Positions 7,079 through 12,631 of a DNA stretch of 12,631 nt are shown here, in pieces. The stretch is from Cytophagia bacterium (GTDB lineage: Bacteria > Bacteroidota > Bacteroidia > Cytophagales > Cyclobacteriaceae), in assembly GCA_013373005.1 (NCBI GenBank), contig JABXIP010000282.1, positions 1 through 12,631 on the forward strand. Reading direction: 5' to 3'. Made by a program: the position numbers and the translations under genes. How positions within the stretch are numbered: the stretch's first letter is position 1; every line of letters starts with the position of its first letter. The notes below the pieces were generated by a model, which was not told the DNA's origin, made no database searches, and worked only from the letters and a program-made list of their open reading frames with translations.

Positions 7079-8266
7079 TTAGTCTAGGATTTCAGTAACC
7101 TGACCAGCACCTACAGTTCTACCACCTTCTCTGATAGCGAAACGAAGACCTTTCTCCAAAGCAACTTTGTTGATTAGGTTAACTTCGATAGTTACGTTAT
7201 CACCTGGCATTACCATTTCGATGTCAGCAGGAAGTTTGATCTCACCAGTAACGTCAGTAGTTCTCAAGTAGAACTGAGGACGGTACTTGTTAAAGAATGG
7301 AGTGTGACGTCCACCTTCTTCTTTAGACAGAACGTAAACCTCTGCTTTGAAAAGAGCGTGAGGAGTTACAGAACCTGGCTTACAGATAATCATACCTCTC
7401 TTGATATCAGATTTCTCGATACCTCTAAGAAGAAGACCAACGTTGTCACCAGCTTCACCTCTATCCAAGATCTTACGGAACATCTCAACACCAGTTACGG
7501 TAGACTTAAGACCTTCAGCACCCATACCGATGATATCTACAGGGTCACCTGAGTTGATTACACCTCTCTCGATTCTACCAGTAGCAACAGTACCACGACC
7601 AGTAATAGAGAATACGTCTTCAACAGGCATCAAGAAGTCTTTGTCAACAAGTCTTTCTGGAAGTGGAATATACTCATCCACAGCAGCCATCAACTCTTCA
7701 ATCTTACCTACCCACTTGTCATCACCATTCAATCCACCAAGAGCAGAACCTTGGATTACAGGAATGTCATCACCTGGGAATTCGTAGAATGAAAGAAGTT
7801 CTCTTACTTCCATTTCAACTAGCTCAAGAAGTTCTTCATCGTCAACCAAGTCAACTTTATTCATGAAAACAACAAGAGCAGGTACACCTACCTGACGAGC
7901 CAAAAGAATGTGCTCTCTAGTTTGAGGCATTGGACCATCTGTAGCAGCCACAACAAGGATAGCACCGTCCATTTGGGCAGCACCAGTTACCATGTTCTTA
8001 ACGTAGTCAGCGTGACCTGGACAGTCAACGTGAGCATAGTGTCTGTTAGCAGTTTGGTATTCAACGTGCGAAGTATTGATAGTGATACCTCTTTCTTTCT
8101 CTTCAGGAGCATTGTCAATTGAAGAGAAGTCTCTTAGTTCAGCAAAACCAGCTTTTGCAAGAACTGTAGTAATCGCTGCTGTTAAAGTGGTCTTACCGTG
8201 GTCAACGTGACCGATAGTACCAATATTAACGTGCGGCTTGGAACGGTCAAAGGTTTCTTTAGCCAT
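7079..8266 (-). CDS. tuf: Elongation factor Tu
   Basis: EF-Tu is the GTPase that delivers aminoacyl-tRNA to the ribosomal A site. It is full length at 395 aa. The G domain shows GHVDHGKT (residues 19-26), switch I RGITI (59-63), DCPGH (81-85), NKVD (136-139) and SAL (174-176). Beta-barrel domains 2 and 3 follow, with GRGTVATGRIERG and the C-terminal REGGRTVGAGQVTEILD. All GTPase motifs are intact. It lies downstream of tRNA-Tyr, tRNA-Gly and tRNA-Thr on the same strand with no terminator between, and is followed by a strong terminator. The start ATG lies about 80 nt after tRNA-Thr, consistent with co-transcription and tRNA processing. Confidence 0.99.
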   Translation of the reverse strand: MAKETFDRSKPHVNIGTIGHVDHGKTTLTAAITTVLAKAGFAELRDFSSIDNAPEEKERGITINTSHVEYQTANRHYAHVDCPGHADYVKNMVTGAAQMDGAILVVAATDGPMPQTREHILLARQVGVPALVVFMNKVDLVDDEELLELVEMEVRELLSFYEFPGDDIPVIQGSALGGLNGDDKWVGKIEELMAAVDEYIPLPERLVDKDFLMPVEDVFSITGRGTVATGRIERGVINSGDPVDIIGMGAEGLKSTVTGVEMFRKILDRGEAGDNVGLLLRGIEKSDIKRGMIICKPGSVTPHALFKAEVYVLSKEEGGRHTPFFNKYRPQFYLRTTDVTGEIKLPADIEMVMPGDNVTIEVNLINKVALEKGLRFAIREGGRTVGAGQVTEILD

Positions 8267-8278
8267 GTTTGAAAATTA

Positions 8279-8328
8279 GTTAATATTAACGTTTATATAA
8301 TTCTAATCCAGTACCCAACACAGGTACT
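8279..8328 (-). promoter_or_regulatory. tuf leader: palindrome and small hairpin between tRNA-Thr and tuf
   Basis: The 80-nt spacer holds a perfect 12-bp palindrome GTTAATATTAAC (8279-8290), 12 nt before the tuf ATG, and a hairpin AGTACC/GGTACT (8310-8328, 7-nt loop) between the tRNA and the palindrome. No TAnnTTTG promoter is evident in the spacer. The hairpin may help separate the tRNA from the mRNA or protect the tuf 5' end; function is inferred only. Confidence 0.35.
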
Positions 8329-8346
8329 TCATTCAATTCTTAATAG

Positions 8347-8418
8347 AGCCAATGACGAGATTTGAACTCGTGACCCCTTCCTTACCAAGGAAGTACTCTA
8401 CCCCTGAGCTACATCGGC
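8347..8418 (-). tRNA. trnT: tRNA-Thr (anticodon GGT)
   Basis: The 72-nt cloverleaf has acceptor GCCGATG paired with CATTGGC (one G-T wobble), D arm GCTC/GAGT, anticodon stem CTTCC/GGAAG around loop TTGGTAA (anticodon GGT), and T arm ACGAG-TTCAAAT-CTCGT. The discriminator is T and CCA is not encoded. It is the third tRNA of the tRNA-tuf unit. Confidence 0.97.
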
Positions 8419-8495
8419 TTAAATAGCTTTAGGTTCGAAGCTTCATGTTTAAAGTAACTAAACTTAAAACTCAAAACTTTGAACTCAAAGGTTTG

Positions 8496-8568
8496 AGCGG
8501 GTGACTGGGTTCGAACCTGCGACCTACAGCTTGGAAGGCTGTCGCTCTACCAACTGAGCTACACCCGC
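8496..8568 (-). tRNA. trnG: tRNA-Gly (anticodon TCC)
   Basis: The 73-nt cloverleaf has acceptor GCGGGTG/CACCCGC, D arm GCTC/GAGC, and anticodon stem ACAGC/GCTGT around loop CTTCCAA (anticodon TCC). The T arm GCAGG-TTCGAAC-CCAGT contains one A-A mismatch and a G-T pair. The discriminator is T and CCA is not encoded. It lies between tRNA-Tyr and tRNA-Thr. Confidence 0.96.
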
Positions 8569-8645
8569 TTATTCAAAATCCAAAATTTCAAAACCCAAAT
8601 TCCACACTTGGTTTTTGGTGCTTGATCTTTCCGATTTGATTTTGG

Positions 8646-8728
8646 TGGGGGGAGCAGGATTCGAACCTGCGAAGACATAAGTCAACGGATTTACAGTCCG
8701 TCCCAGTTGGCCGCTTTGGTATCCCCCC
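8646..8728 (-). tRNA. trnY: tRNA-Tyr (anticodon GTA)
   Basis: This is an 83-nt class II tRNA with a long variable arm. The acceptor is GGGGGGA paired with TCCCCCC, the discriminator is A, the anticodon stem ACGGA/TCCGT encloses loop CTGTAAA (anticodon GTA), and the T arm is GCAGG-TTCGAAT-CCTGC. CCA is not encoded. It is the first gene of the tRNA-tuf unit, about 45 nt after the predicted transcription start. Confidence 0.97.
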
Positions 8729-8779
8729 GATTCACTCTCAAAAAGAACGTTTTTCTTAGCCTCTCTCCGAAAGGGAATG

Positions 8780-8810
8780 CAAAATTAGACCCTTTTTTAT
8801 ATTATTCAAA
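8780..8810 (-). promoter_or_regulatory. Promoter of tRNA-Tyr-Gly-Thr-tuf
   Basis: On the minus strand, TTTG (8810-8807), a 19-nt spacer ending in GGGTC, and TAATTTTG (8787-8780) fit the Bacteroidetes promoter form closely. The start would fall near 8773, about 45 nt before tRNA-Tyr. The sequence between is consistent with a short 5' leader removed by RNase P. Confidence 0.8.
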
Positions 8811-8817
8811 CATTTGC

Positions 8818-8841
8818 TTCAAAAAGATAATTCTTTTTGAA
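8818..8841. repeat. 9-bp perfect inverted repeat upstream of the tRNA-tuf promoter
   Basis: TTCAAAAAG (8818-8826), centre ATAATT, CTTTTTGAA (8833-8841). It ends 7 bp upstream of the TTTG -33 element of the leftward promoter. As no gene is read through it, a DNA-binding site or an UP-like AT-rich element is likelier than a terminator. No known regulator motif is recognised. Confidence 0.45.
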
Positions 8842-8956
8842 CGGAGTAGTAAATAGTGCCCTGAGGCTCAGGAAACAAAGGTTTTAATAACAACAGCAAC
8901 GTGCAAGAATATTCATAAAAGTCTCATCCCTTTTACAGACACCTAATTAAAATTGT

Positions 8957-8985
8957 TACCTATATTTGTGCGATTTAGATAGGTA
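8957..8985 (+). promoter_or_regulatory. Putative promoter of the biotin carrier-pyrH-frr operon with overlapping dyad
   Basis: TATATTTG (8961-8968) matches the TAnnTTTG -7 box exactly, but no clear TTTG is found 19-20 bp upstream. The start would be near 8975. A 7-bp dyad TACCTAT (8957-8963) and ATAGGTA (8979-8985) brackets the -7 box and start site, so it may be an operator. This is a weaker promoter call than the two on the minus strand. Confidence 0.5.
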
Positions 8986-9028
8986 GCTTTTGCTACTTTT
9001 TACCAAGCCTCTGAACAAACCTAGATTG

Positions 9029-9526
9029 ATGTATCGCACGGAAACTGCTGCTGGAGATCAAGTCGAAATTTCATTTGAAGGAGAGCAACCTTTACTCAAT
9101 GGTTCTCCAATCAATTGGTCACTTACCGAAATCGGAAACAAACGCTATTTGGTTTCCAAAGATCATAAGACATTCAAATGTGAACTATTGAAACTCGACC
9201 AAGCCAGCAAGACAATAGAAATCAAAATCAATAAGAATATTTACACCATCAGCCTCAAAGACAAAATGGATATTTTGCTTGAGAAGATGGGAATTGATAT
9301 GGCAGTGGCAAGCGCTGTCAATGACCTCAAAGCTCCAATGCCTGGTCTTGTTCTAGATATCCCTGTTCAAGTTGGCCAGGAAGTTCAAAAAGGAGATCAG
9401 CTGATTATATTAGAAGCTATGAAAATGGAAAACGTGCTGAAGGCCGTTGGAGATGGCGTAGTGAAAAGCATTGAGGTGAGTAAAGGAAATAGTGTAGAAA
9501 AGAATCAAGTACTTATAAAGTTTTAA
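9029..9526 (+). CDS. Biotin/lipoyl attachment (biotin carboxyl carrier) protein
   Basis: A 165-aa carrier for biotin in a biotin-dependent carboxylase or decarboxylase (acetyl-, propionyl- or pyruvate-type; the partner is not in the window). The C-terminal biotinyl domain (about residues 94-165) begins KAPMPGLVLDIPVQVGQEVQ and carries the biotinylation motif EAMKMEN with the acceptor Lys at residue 132, then GDGVVKSIEVSKGNSVEKNQ. The N-terminal 90 residues are a beta-rich segment of unclear role, as in Bacteroidetes proteins annotated as a BCCP subunit. ATG 9029 is preferred. A TTG at 8990 in frame would add 13 residues but lies only about 15 nt from the predicted transcription start. pyrH follows after 5 nt, so the genes are probably co-transcribed. 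Confidence 0.9.
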   Translation: MYRTETAAGDQVEISFEGEQPLLNGSPINWSLTEIGNKRYLVSKDHKTFKCELLKLDQASKTIEIKINKNIYTISLKDKMDILLEKMGIDMAVASAVNDLKAPMPGLVLDIPVQVGQEVQKGDQLIILEAMKMENVLKAVGDGVVKSIEVSKGNSVEKNQVLIKF

Positions 9527-9531
9527 AATAG

Positions 9532-10239
9532 ATGTCTTATAAAAGGATATTACTGAAGCTTAGTGGAGAAGCCTTAATGGGTAAGCAGAGCTATGGCATT
9601 GACCCTGATAGATTGGAGCAGTATGCTTTAGAAATTCAGAGAGTAAAAGAGCAGGGGGTTGAAATCGCCATTGTTATTGGGGGAGGAAACATTTATAGAG
9701 GTGTACAAGCCGAGGCCTCAGGAATTGACAGAGTTCAAGGCGACTACATGGGCATGCTTGCAACAGTAATTAATGCGATGGCCATTCAAAGTGCTTTAGA
9801 AAAGCATGGCATGTATACAAGGCTCATGTCTGGAATTAAAATGGAAGCCGTATGTGAACCTTTTATAAGAAGAAGAGCTGTAAGACACCTTGAAAAAGGA
9901 AGAATAGTTATTTTCGGTGCAGGAATAGGCAATCCATACTTCACAACAGACTCAACCGCTAGCTTAAGAGCTATAGAAGTTGAAGCTGACGTGGTATTGA
10001 AAGGAACCCGAGTGGATGGTGTGTATTCTGCCGATCCGGAAAAAGACCCATCGGCCGTTCGTTTCGAAAAACTTACTTTCGATGAGGTTATTCAAAATGG
10101 CTACAGCATTATGGACATGACAGCCTTTACGTTATGCCAGGAAAATAATGTGCCTATTATTGTATTTGATATGAACAAACCCGGCAACCTGGAAAGGTTG
10201 GTTATGGGAGAAGAACAAGTAGGAACTCTTATAAGCTAA
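9532..10239 (+). CDS. pyrH: Uridylate (UMP) kinase
   Basis: Bacterial UMP kinase phosphorylates UMP to UDP in pyrimidine nucleotide synthesis and is a hexamer of the amino-acid-kinase fold, typically activated by GTP and inhibited by UTP. The 235-aa protein has the family length. Visible motifs are KRILLKLSGEALMG (residues 4-17), the glycine-rich VIGGGNIYRG (48-57), GDYMGMLATVINAMA (70-84), GAGIGNPYFTTDSTA (129-143, UMP-binding and catalytic region) and KGTRVDGVYSADPEKDP (157-173). It is tightly spaced between the biotin carrier gene (5 nt) and frr (6 nt). The pyrH-frr pairing is widespread in bacteria. Confidence 0.98.
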   Translation: MSYKRILLKLSGEALMGKQSYGIDPDRLEQYALEIQRVKEQGVEIAIVIGGGNIYRGVQAEASGIDRVQGDYMGMLATVINAMAIQSALEKHGMYTRLMSGIKMEAVCEPFIRRRAVRHLEKGRIVIFGAGIGNPYFTTDSTASLRAIEVEADVVLKGTRVDGVYSADPEKDPSAVRFEKLTFDEVIQNGYSIMDMTAFTLCQENNVPIIVFDMNKPGNLERLVMGEEQVGTLIS

Positions 10240-10245
10240 TAGATA

Positions 10246-10806
10246 ATGGAAGAGATTGAGATTTATCTGGACGCTGCCCGCGAAATGATGGAAAAGGCAG
10301 TTGCCCATACCAAACTGGAACTTTCTAAAATTAGAGCAGGCAAAGCCATGCCAAGCATGCTAGATGGTCTGATGGTAGAATACTATGGCGCCCCTACCCC
10401 AATCAATCAGGTAGCATCTGTCTCTACACCAGACGCCAGAACCATTTTTGTGAAGCCTTGGGAAAAGGCCATGATTGGAGCTATTGAGAAAGCCATTATT
10501 AACAGTGATCTGGGACTTAACCCTCAGAACGATGGCGAGAACATTATTCTGAACGTTCCTCAGCTTACGGAAGAAAGAAGAGCTCAATTGGCCAGACAGG
10601 TGAAGGCTACTACCGAAGAAGGAAAGATTAGTATTCGCAATGCAAGAAAAGAAGCCAATGACGATCTTAAGAAACTCTTAAAAGATGGTGTTTCAGAAGA
10701 TGCCGTTAAAGGAGCTGAAGACGATGTTCAGGGATTAACAGATAAGTTCACTAAAAAGATGGACGAACTGCATGAGCATAAGGAAAAAGAAATCATGACT
10801 GTTTAA
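10246..10806 (+). CDS. frr: Ribosome recycling factor
   Basis: RRF acts with EF-G to split post-termination ribosomes. The 186-aa protein has the standard two-domain layout: a long three-helix bundle (about residues 1-30 and 107-185) and an inserted beta-rich domain II (about 31-105) with YYGAPTPINQVASVSTPDAR. The conserved helix ISIRNARKEANDDLKKL contains the key Arg (about 131) for 23S rRNA contact. It starts 6 nt after pyrH and is followed about 24 nt later by a terminator, so it ends the operon. Confidence 0.98.
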   Translation: MEEIEIYLDAAREMMEKAVAHTKLELSKIRAGKAMPSMLDGLMVEYYGAPTPINQVASVSTPDARTIFVKPWEKAMIGAIEKAIINSDLGLNPQNDGENIILNVPQLTEERRAQLARQVKATTEEGKISIRNARKEANDDLKKLLKDGVSEDAVKGAEDDVQGLTDKFTKKMDELHEHKEKEIMTV

Positions 10807-10830
10807 GTCATTAGGAAAATTAACTTAAAC

Positions 10831-10853
10831 AAAGGCGGCCAATGGTCGCCTTT
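10831..10853 (+). terminator. Rho-independent terminator after frr
   Basis: AAAGGCG-G-CC, loop AAT, GG-T-CGCCTTT gives a 10-bp stem with one G-T pair, followed by the T-rich stretch GTTCTTTC. It lies 24 nt downstream of the frr stop and closes the biotin carrier-pyrH-frr unit. Confidence 0.85.
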
Positions 10854-10996
10854 GTTCTTTCATACCTTTTACCCAAAACAGTAATTCCACAACTCAGGTC
10901 AGTGAGCTTACAGTTCGATTCAAGCGCTTTTCTCCCCTCCTTGTTCTATACTAACTATGCAGCATGAAAAAGTGCCTAATGCATATATTCTCTATT

Positions 10997-11036
10997 TGTA
11001 TAAAAAGCAATTTTTAACGTATCCATTTTTTATACA
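10997..11036 (+). promoter_or_regulatory. Spaced 10-bp dyad, candidate PadR operator
   Basis: TGTATAAAAA (10997-11006) and its exact reverse complement TTTTTATACA (11027-11036) are separated by 20 nt, with centres 30 bp apart (about three helical turns). The arm core TGTAT/ATACA resembles operators described for PadR proteins (ATGTAT/ATACAT). The right arm ends 22 nt before the regulator's ATG. Autorepression is inferred. No convincing TAnnTTTG box is seen; TCTATTTG (10991-10998) is one mismatch away. Confidence 0.5.
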
Positions 11037-11058
11037 TTTAATGAATAAATAGATAATA

Positions 11059-11391
11059 ATGAAAGGAACCAATCTTGGAGAGTTTGAAGAAATAGTACTG
11101 CTGACCATAGCCGCATTGATGGAAGAAGCATACAGTGTGGCCATTTGCGATGAGATTGAAAAAGTAACCGAAAGGAAAGTAAAACTCAGTGTAGTACATG
11201 CTGTTCTGAACAGACTCGATGAAAAAGGCTATGTGAAATCGCACTTAGGAGAGCCAACTAAAGAGCGTGGTGGGCGAAGAAAGAGATTTTTCACAGTAAC
11301 CCACGCTGGCAAAGTAGCGCTCACCAAGGCCAAAGAGCAGCGCGACCAGCTTTGGAGCCTTATTCCAGACTTCAACCTAAAATTTGCTTGA
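11059..11391 (+). CDS. PadR-family winged-helix transcriptional regulator
   Basis: A 110-aa small PadR protein, expected to bind DNA as a dimer and usually to repress adjacent genes. It starts GTNLGEFEEIVLLTIAAL, typical of the Bacteroidetes permease-associated PadR subgroup. The winged helix follows, with recognition-helix region VKLSVVHAVLNRLDEKGYVK (residues 41-60) and wing KERGGRRKRFFTVTHAGKVAL (within about 68-88). The C-terminal dimerisation tail is short. An ATG at 11041 is followed at once by a stop, so ATG 11059 is the start. Its TGA overlaps the TTG start of the downstream ABC permease, which suggests translational coupling and co-regulation. The inducer is unknown. Confidence 0.93.
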   Translation: MKGTNLGEFEEIVLLTIAALMEEAYSVAICDEIEKVTERKVKLSVVHAVLNRLDEKGYVKSHLGEPTKERGGRRKRFFTVTHAGKVALTKAKEQRDQLWSLIPDFNLKFA

Positions 11392-12631
11392 AGGACCTTA
11401 AAACCATACCACCCAAATGGGCCGACCGCTTTTTAGAGTGGTACTGCAAGCCTTCACTATTTGAAGATTTACAGGGCGACCTATACGAGCACTTTGACAG
11501 GCACCTGGAAGAAAAAGGCAGGCGTAAAGCTAGACTCATCTTCATCCTGAATGTGTTCAAATTCTTCAAACCCTATACAGTCAAAAAACTCAATTTTCTG
11601 AATCAAATAACTCAATTCATCATGTTCAAAAATTACTTTAAAACATCGCTCAGGAGTATAGCCAGGAACAAGCTATTCTCTGCTATTAATGTATTTGGAC
11701 TGGCCGTTTCCATGTCAGTCTGTCTACTGATGATATCCATGTACACTGAGATCTCAGGATACGATCGCTTTCATAAAGATGCGGACAACCTCTATCGGGT
11801 CAATAATTATCAGCAGTATATGCAAAGGGAAAAGAATCGCTTTGCCTCCACCTCACTTTATCTAGGAAACCGGATGAAAGAAGAAGTCCCCGGCCTGGAG
11901 TCCATAACCTTACTCCGAAGAGGTGCAGGAGGTGATGCAACCGTTGGAGAAAACACCTTCCCTATTGACGCACTATATGCCGATGAAGAGTTCTTTGATG
12001 TACTCACCTTCGAGCTAATAAGAGGCAATGGAGCCACTGCACTTTTGGAGCCAAAGTCTATAGTGCTTACAGATGAAACTGCGGAAAAATTATTCAAGGA
12101 TGCCGACCCGCTTGATCAAGTTCTAAAGCTTGGAGAAGAGGAATACACTGTGACAGGAGTGGTGAAAAAACCACCTTTTAACTCTCACATGAAGTTCGAA
12201 GCGCTTATTTCACTTTCCACCTACATACAACAAATGAATGCAGACCCTGAAAATACAAATTGGTCAACTTTTGGTAGCATGTGGACCAATTACATCTATT
12301 TCAGACCTGAAAGCGGCATAGACATCAAAGACATTCAGGCCAGATTGGATGTAATCTGTGCCGAAGAAAGTGAAAAAATGGAGCATACTACCATCACTAC
12401 TACCCTTGAACCTATTACTGATATCATGACTGGCCCTTCAAATATTTCCAATCAAATAGGGCACAGTATGGGAAGAGAGGTATTATGGGTGTTGGGCGGC
12501 TTGTCATTCATTGTTATTCTCTCTGCCGGGTTCAATTATACCAATCTATCCATTGCCAGATCACTAAGAAGGTCTAAAGAAGTGGGTATTAGAAAGGTGG
12601 TAGGAGCTAAAAGAGGTCAGGTATTCAATCA
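11388..12631 (+). CDS. FtsX-like ABC transporter permease with N-terminal prefix domain (3' end outside window)
   Basis: Membrane subunit of a MacB/FtsX-type ABC system, 414 residues visible. Residues 1-78 form a cytoplasmic prefix with PPKWADRFLEWYCKPSLFED, known from PadR-linked permeases of Cytophagales. The permease proper begins MFKNYFKTSLRSIARNKLFS (from residue 79), with a first transmembrane helix at about 97-118. A periplasmic MacB-like domain (about 120-360) contains YADEEFFDVLTF and GVVKKPPFNSHMKFEALIS. The second helix (about 365-386) is followed by the FtsX motif KEVGIRKVVGAKRGQV. The start is TTG 11388, since the frame is open from the PadR stop (TTGA overlap) and no ATG occurs before residue 79; ATG 11622 would lose the prefix. 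Two more transmembrane helices, a second permease half and an ATPase partner would be expected beyond the edge. Substrate unknown. Confidence 0.92.
   Translation, partial: MKDLKTIPPKWADRFLEWYCKPSLFEDLQGDLYEHFDRHLEEKGRRKARLIFILNVFKFFKPYTVKKLNFLNQITQFIMFKNYFKTSLRSIARNKLFSAINVFGLAVSMSVCLLMISMYTEISGYDRFHKDADNLYRVNNYQQYMQREKNRFASTSLYLGNRMKEEVPGLESITLLRRGAGGDATVGENTFPIDALYADEEFFDVLTFELIRGNGATALLEPKSIVLTDETAEKLFKDADPLDQVLKLGEEEYTVTGVVKKPPFNSHMKFEALISLSTYIQQMNADPENTNWSTFGSMWTNYIYFRPESGIDIKDIQARLDVICAEESEKMEHTTITTTLEPITDIMTGPSNISNQIGHSMGREVLWVLGGLSFIVILSAGFNYTNLSIARSLRRSKEVGIRKVVGAKRGQVFN

Larger units (their letters stand above)
8729..9028. other. Divergent 300-bp control region between tRNA-Tyr and the biotin carrier gene
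   Basis: No gene is supported here. It holds a leftward promoter (8780-8810) and a rightward TATATTTG -7 box (8961-8968). There are three inverted repeats: 8818-8841 (9-bp arms, 6-nt centre), 8860-8872 (CCTGAG-G-CTCAGG) and 8957-8985 (TACCTAT/ATAGGTA around the rightward -7 box). The segment between about 8873 and 8956 shows nothing I can interpret. Confidence 0.6.

Noticed and set aside
7304..8122. Several plus-strand open frames inside tuf
   Set aside because: All are antisense to the fully conserved EF-Tu frame and resemble no protein.
8570..8645. AT-rich CAAAA/CCAAAA tracts between tRNA-Gly and tRNA-Tyr, and similar ones at 8440-8495, as a repeat array
   Set aside because: The units vary in sequence and spacing; this is low-complexity spacer rather than a repeat family or CRISPR.
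8990..9028. Upstream TTG start adding 13 residues to the biotin carrier protein
   Set aside because: It would leave only about 15 nt of leader from the predicted transcription start, and ATG 9029 is a normal start; kept only as an alternative.
11372..12097. Minus-strand open frames at 11372-11569 and 11858-12097
   Set aside because: They are antisense to the permease, whose frame is continuous and has clear MacB/FtsX motifs.

Overview
The window is a piece of a Bacteroidetes chromosome, most likely of the Cytophagales/Flammeovirgaceae type. Evidence for this is the protein sequences, Arg codons dominated by AGA, starts preceded by A-rich sequence rather than Shine-Dalgarno motifs, promoters of the Bacteroidetes form (TTTG, about 19-20 bp, TAnnTTTG), and a PadR regulator paired with an FtsX-like permease that carries a Cytophagales-style N-terminal prefix. 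The exception is positions 1 to about 1775, which look gammaproteobacterial.

Minus strand, right to left (8728 to 1): a stable-RNA and translation cluster. It starts with tRNA-Tyr(GTA), tRNA-Gly(TCC), tRNA-Thr(GGT) and tuf (EF-Tu), closed by a strong terminator. A new promoter overlaps the base of that terminator and starts tRNA-Trp(CCA)-secE-nusG-rplK-rplA-rplJ-rplL-rpoB, the classic secE-to-rpoBC order. The genes are tightly packed (1 to 40 nt apart), except for a spacer of about 140-170 nt before rpoB that holds three small inverted repeats.

rpoB runs off the left edge as one open frame but has two halves. The N-terminal half (about 623 residues, 3740 down to about 1871) is clearly Bacteroidetes. 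The rest (about 1775 down to 1) is clearly gammaproteobacterial in protein sequence and codon use. The switch lies in a nearly universally conserved stretch, and the frame is kept. A chimeric metagenome assembly is the most likely cause; a real cross-phylum recombinant would be remarkable. rpoB also has no ATG or GTG start in its frame.

Positions 8729-9028 form a divergent control region with promoters in both directions and several dyads. Plus strand, 9029-10806: a biotin carrier protein, pyrH (UMP kinase) and frr (ribosome recycling factor), ending at a terminator. Plus strand, 11059-12631: a PadR-family regulator whose stop overlaps the TTG start of a MacB/FtsX-like ABC permease cut by the right edge. 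A spaced 10-bp dyad just upstream of the PadR gene is a candidate operator.

I see no CRISPR array, insertion sequence, phage gene or rRNA. Apart from the rpoB hybrid, the content is mainly conserved housekeeping.
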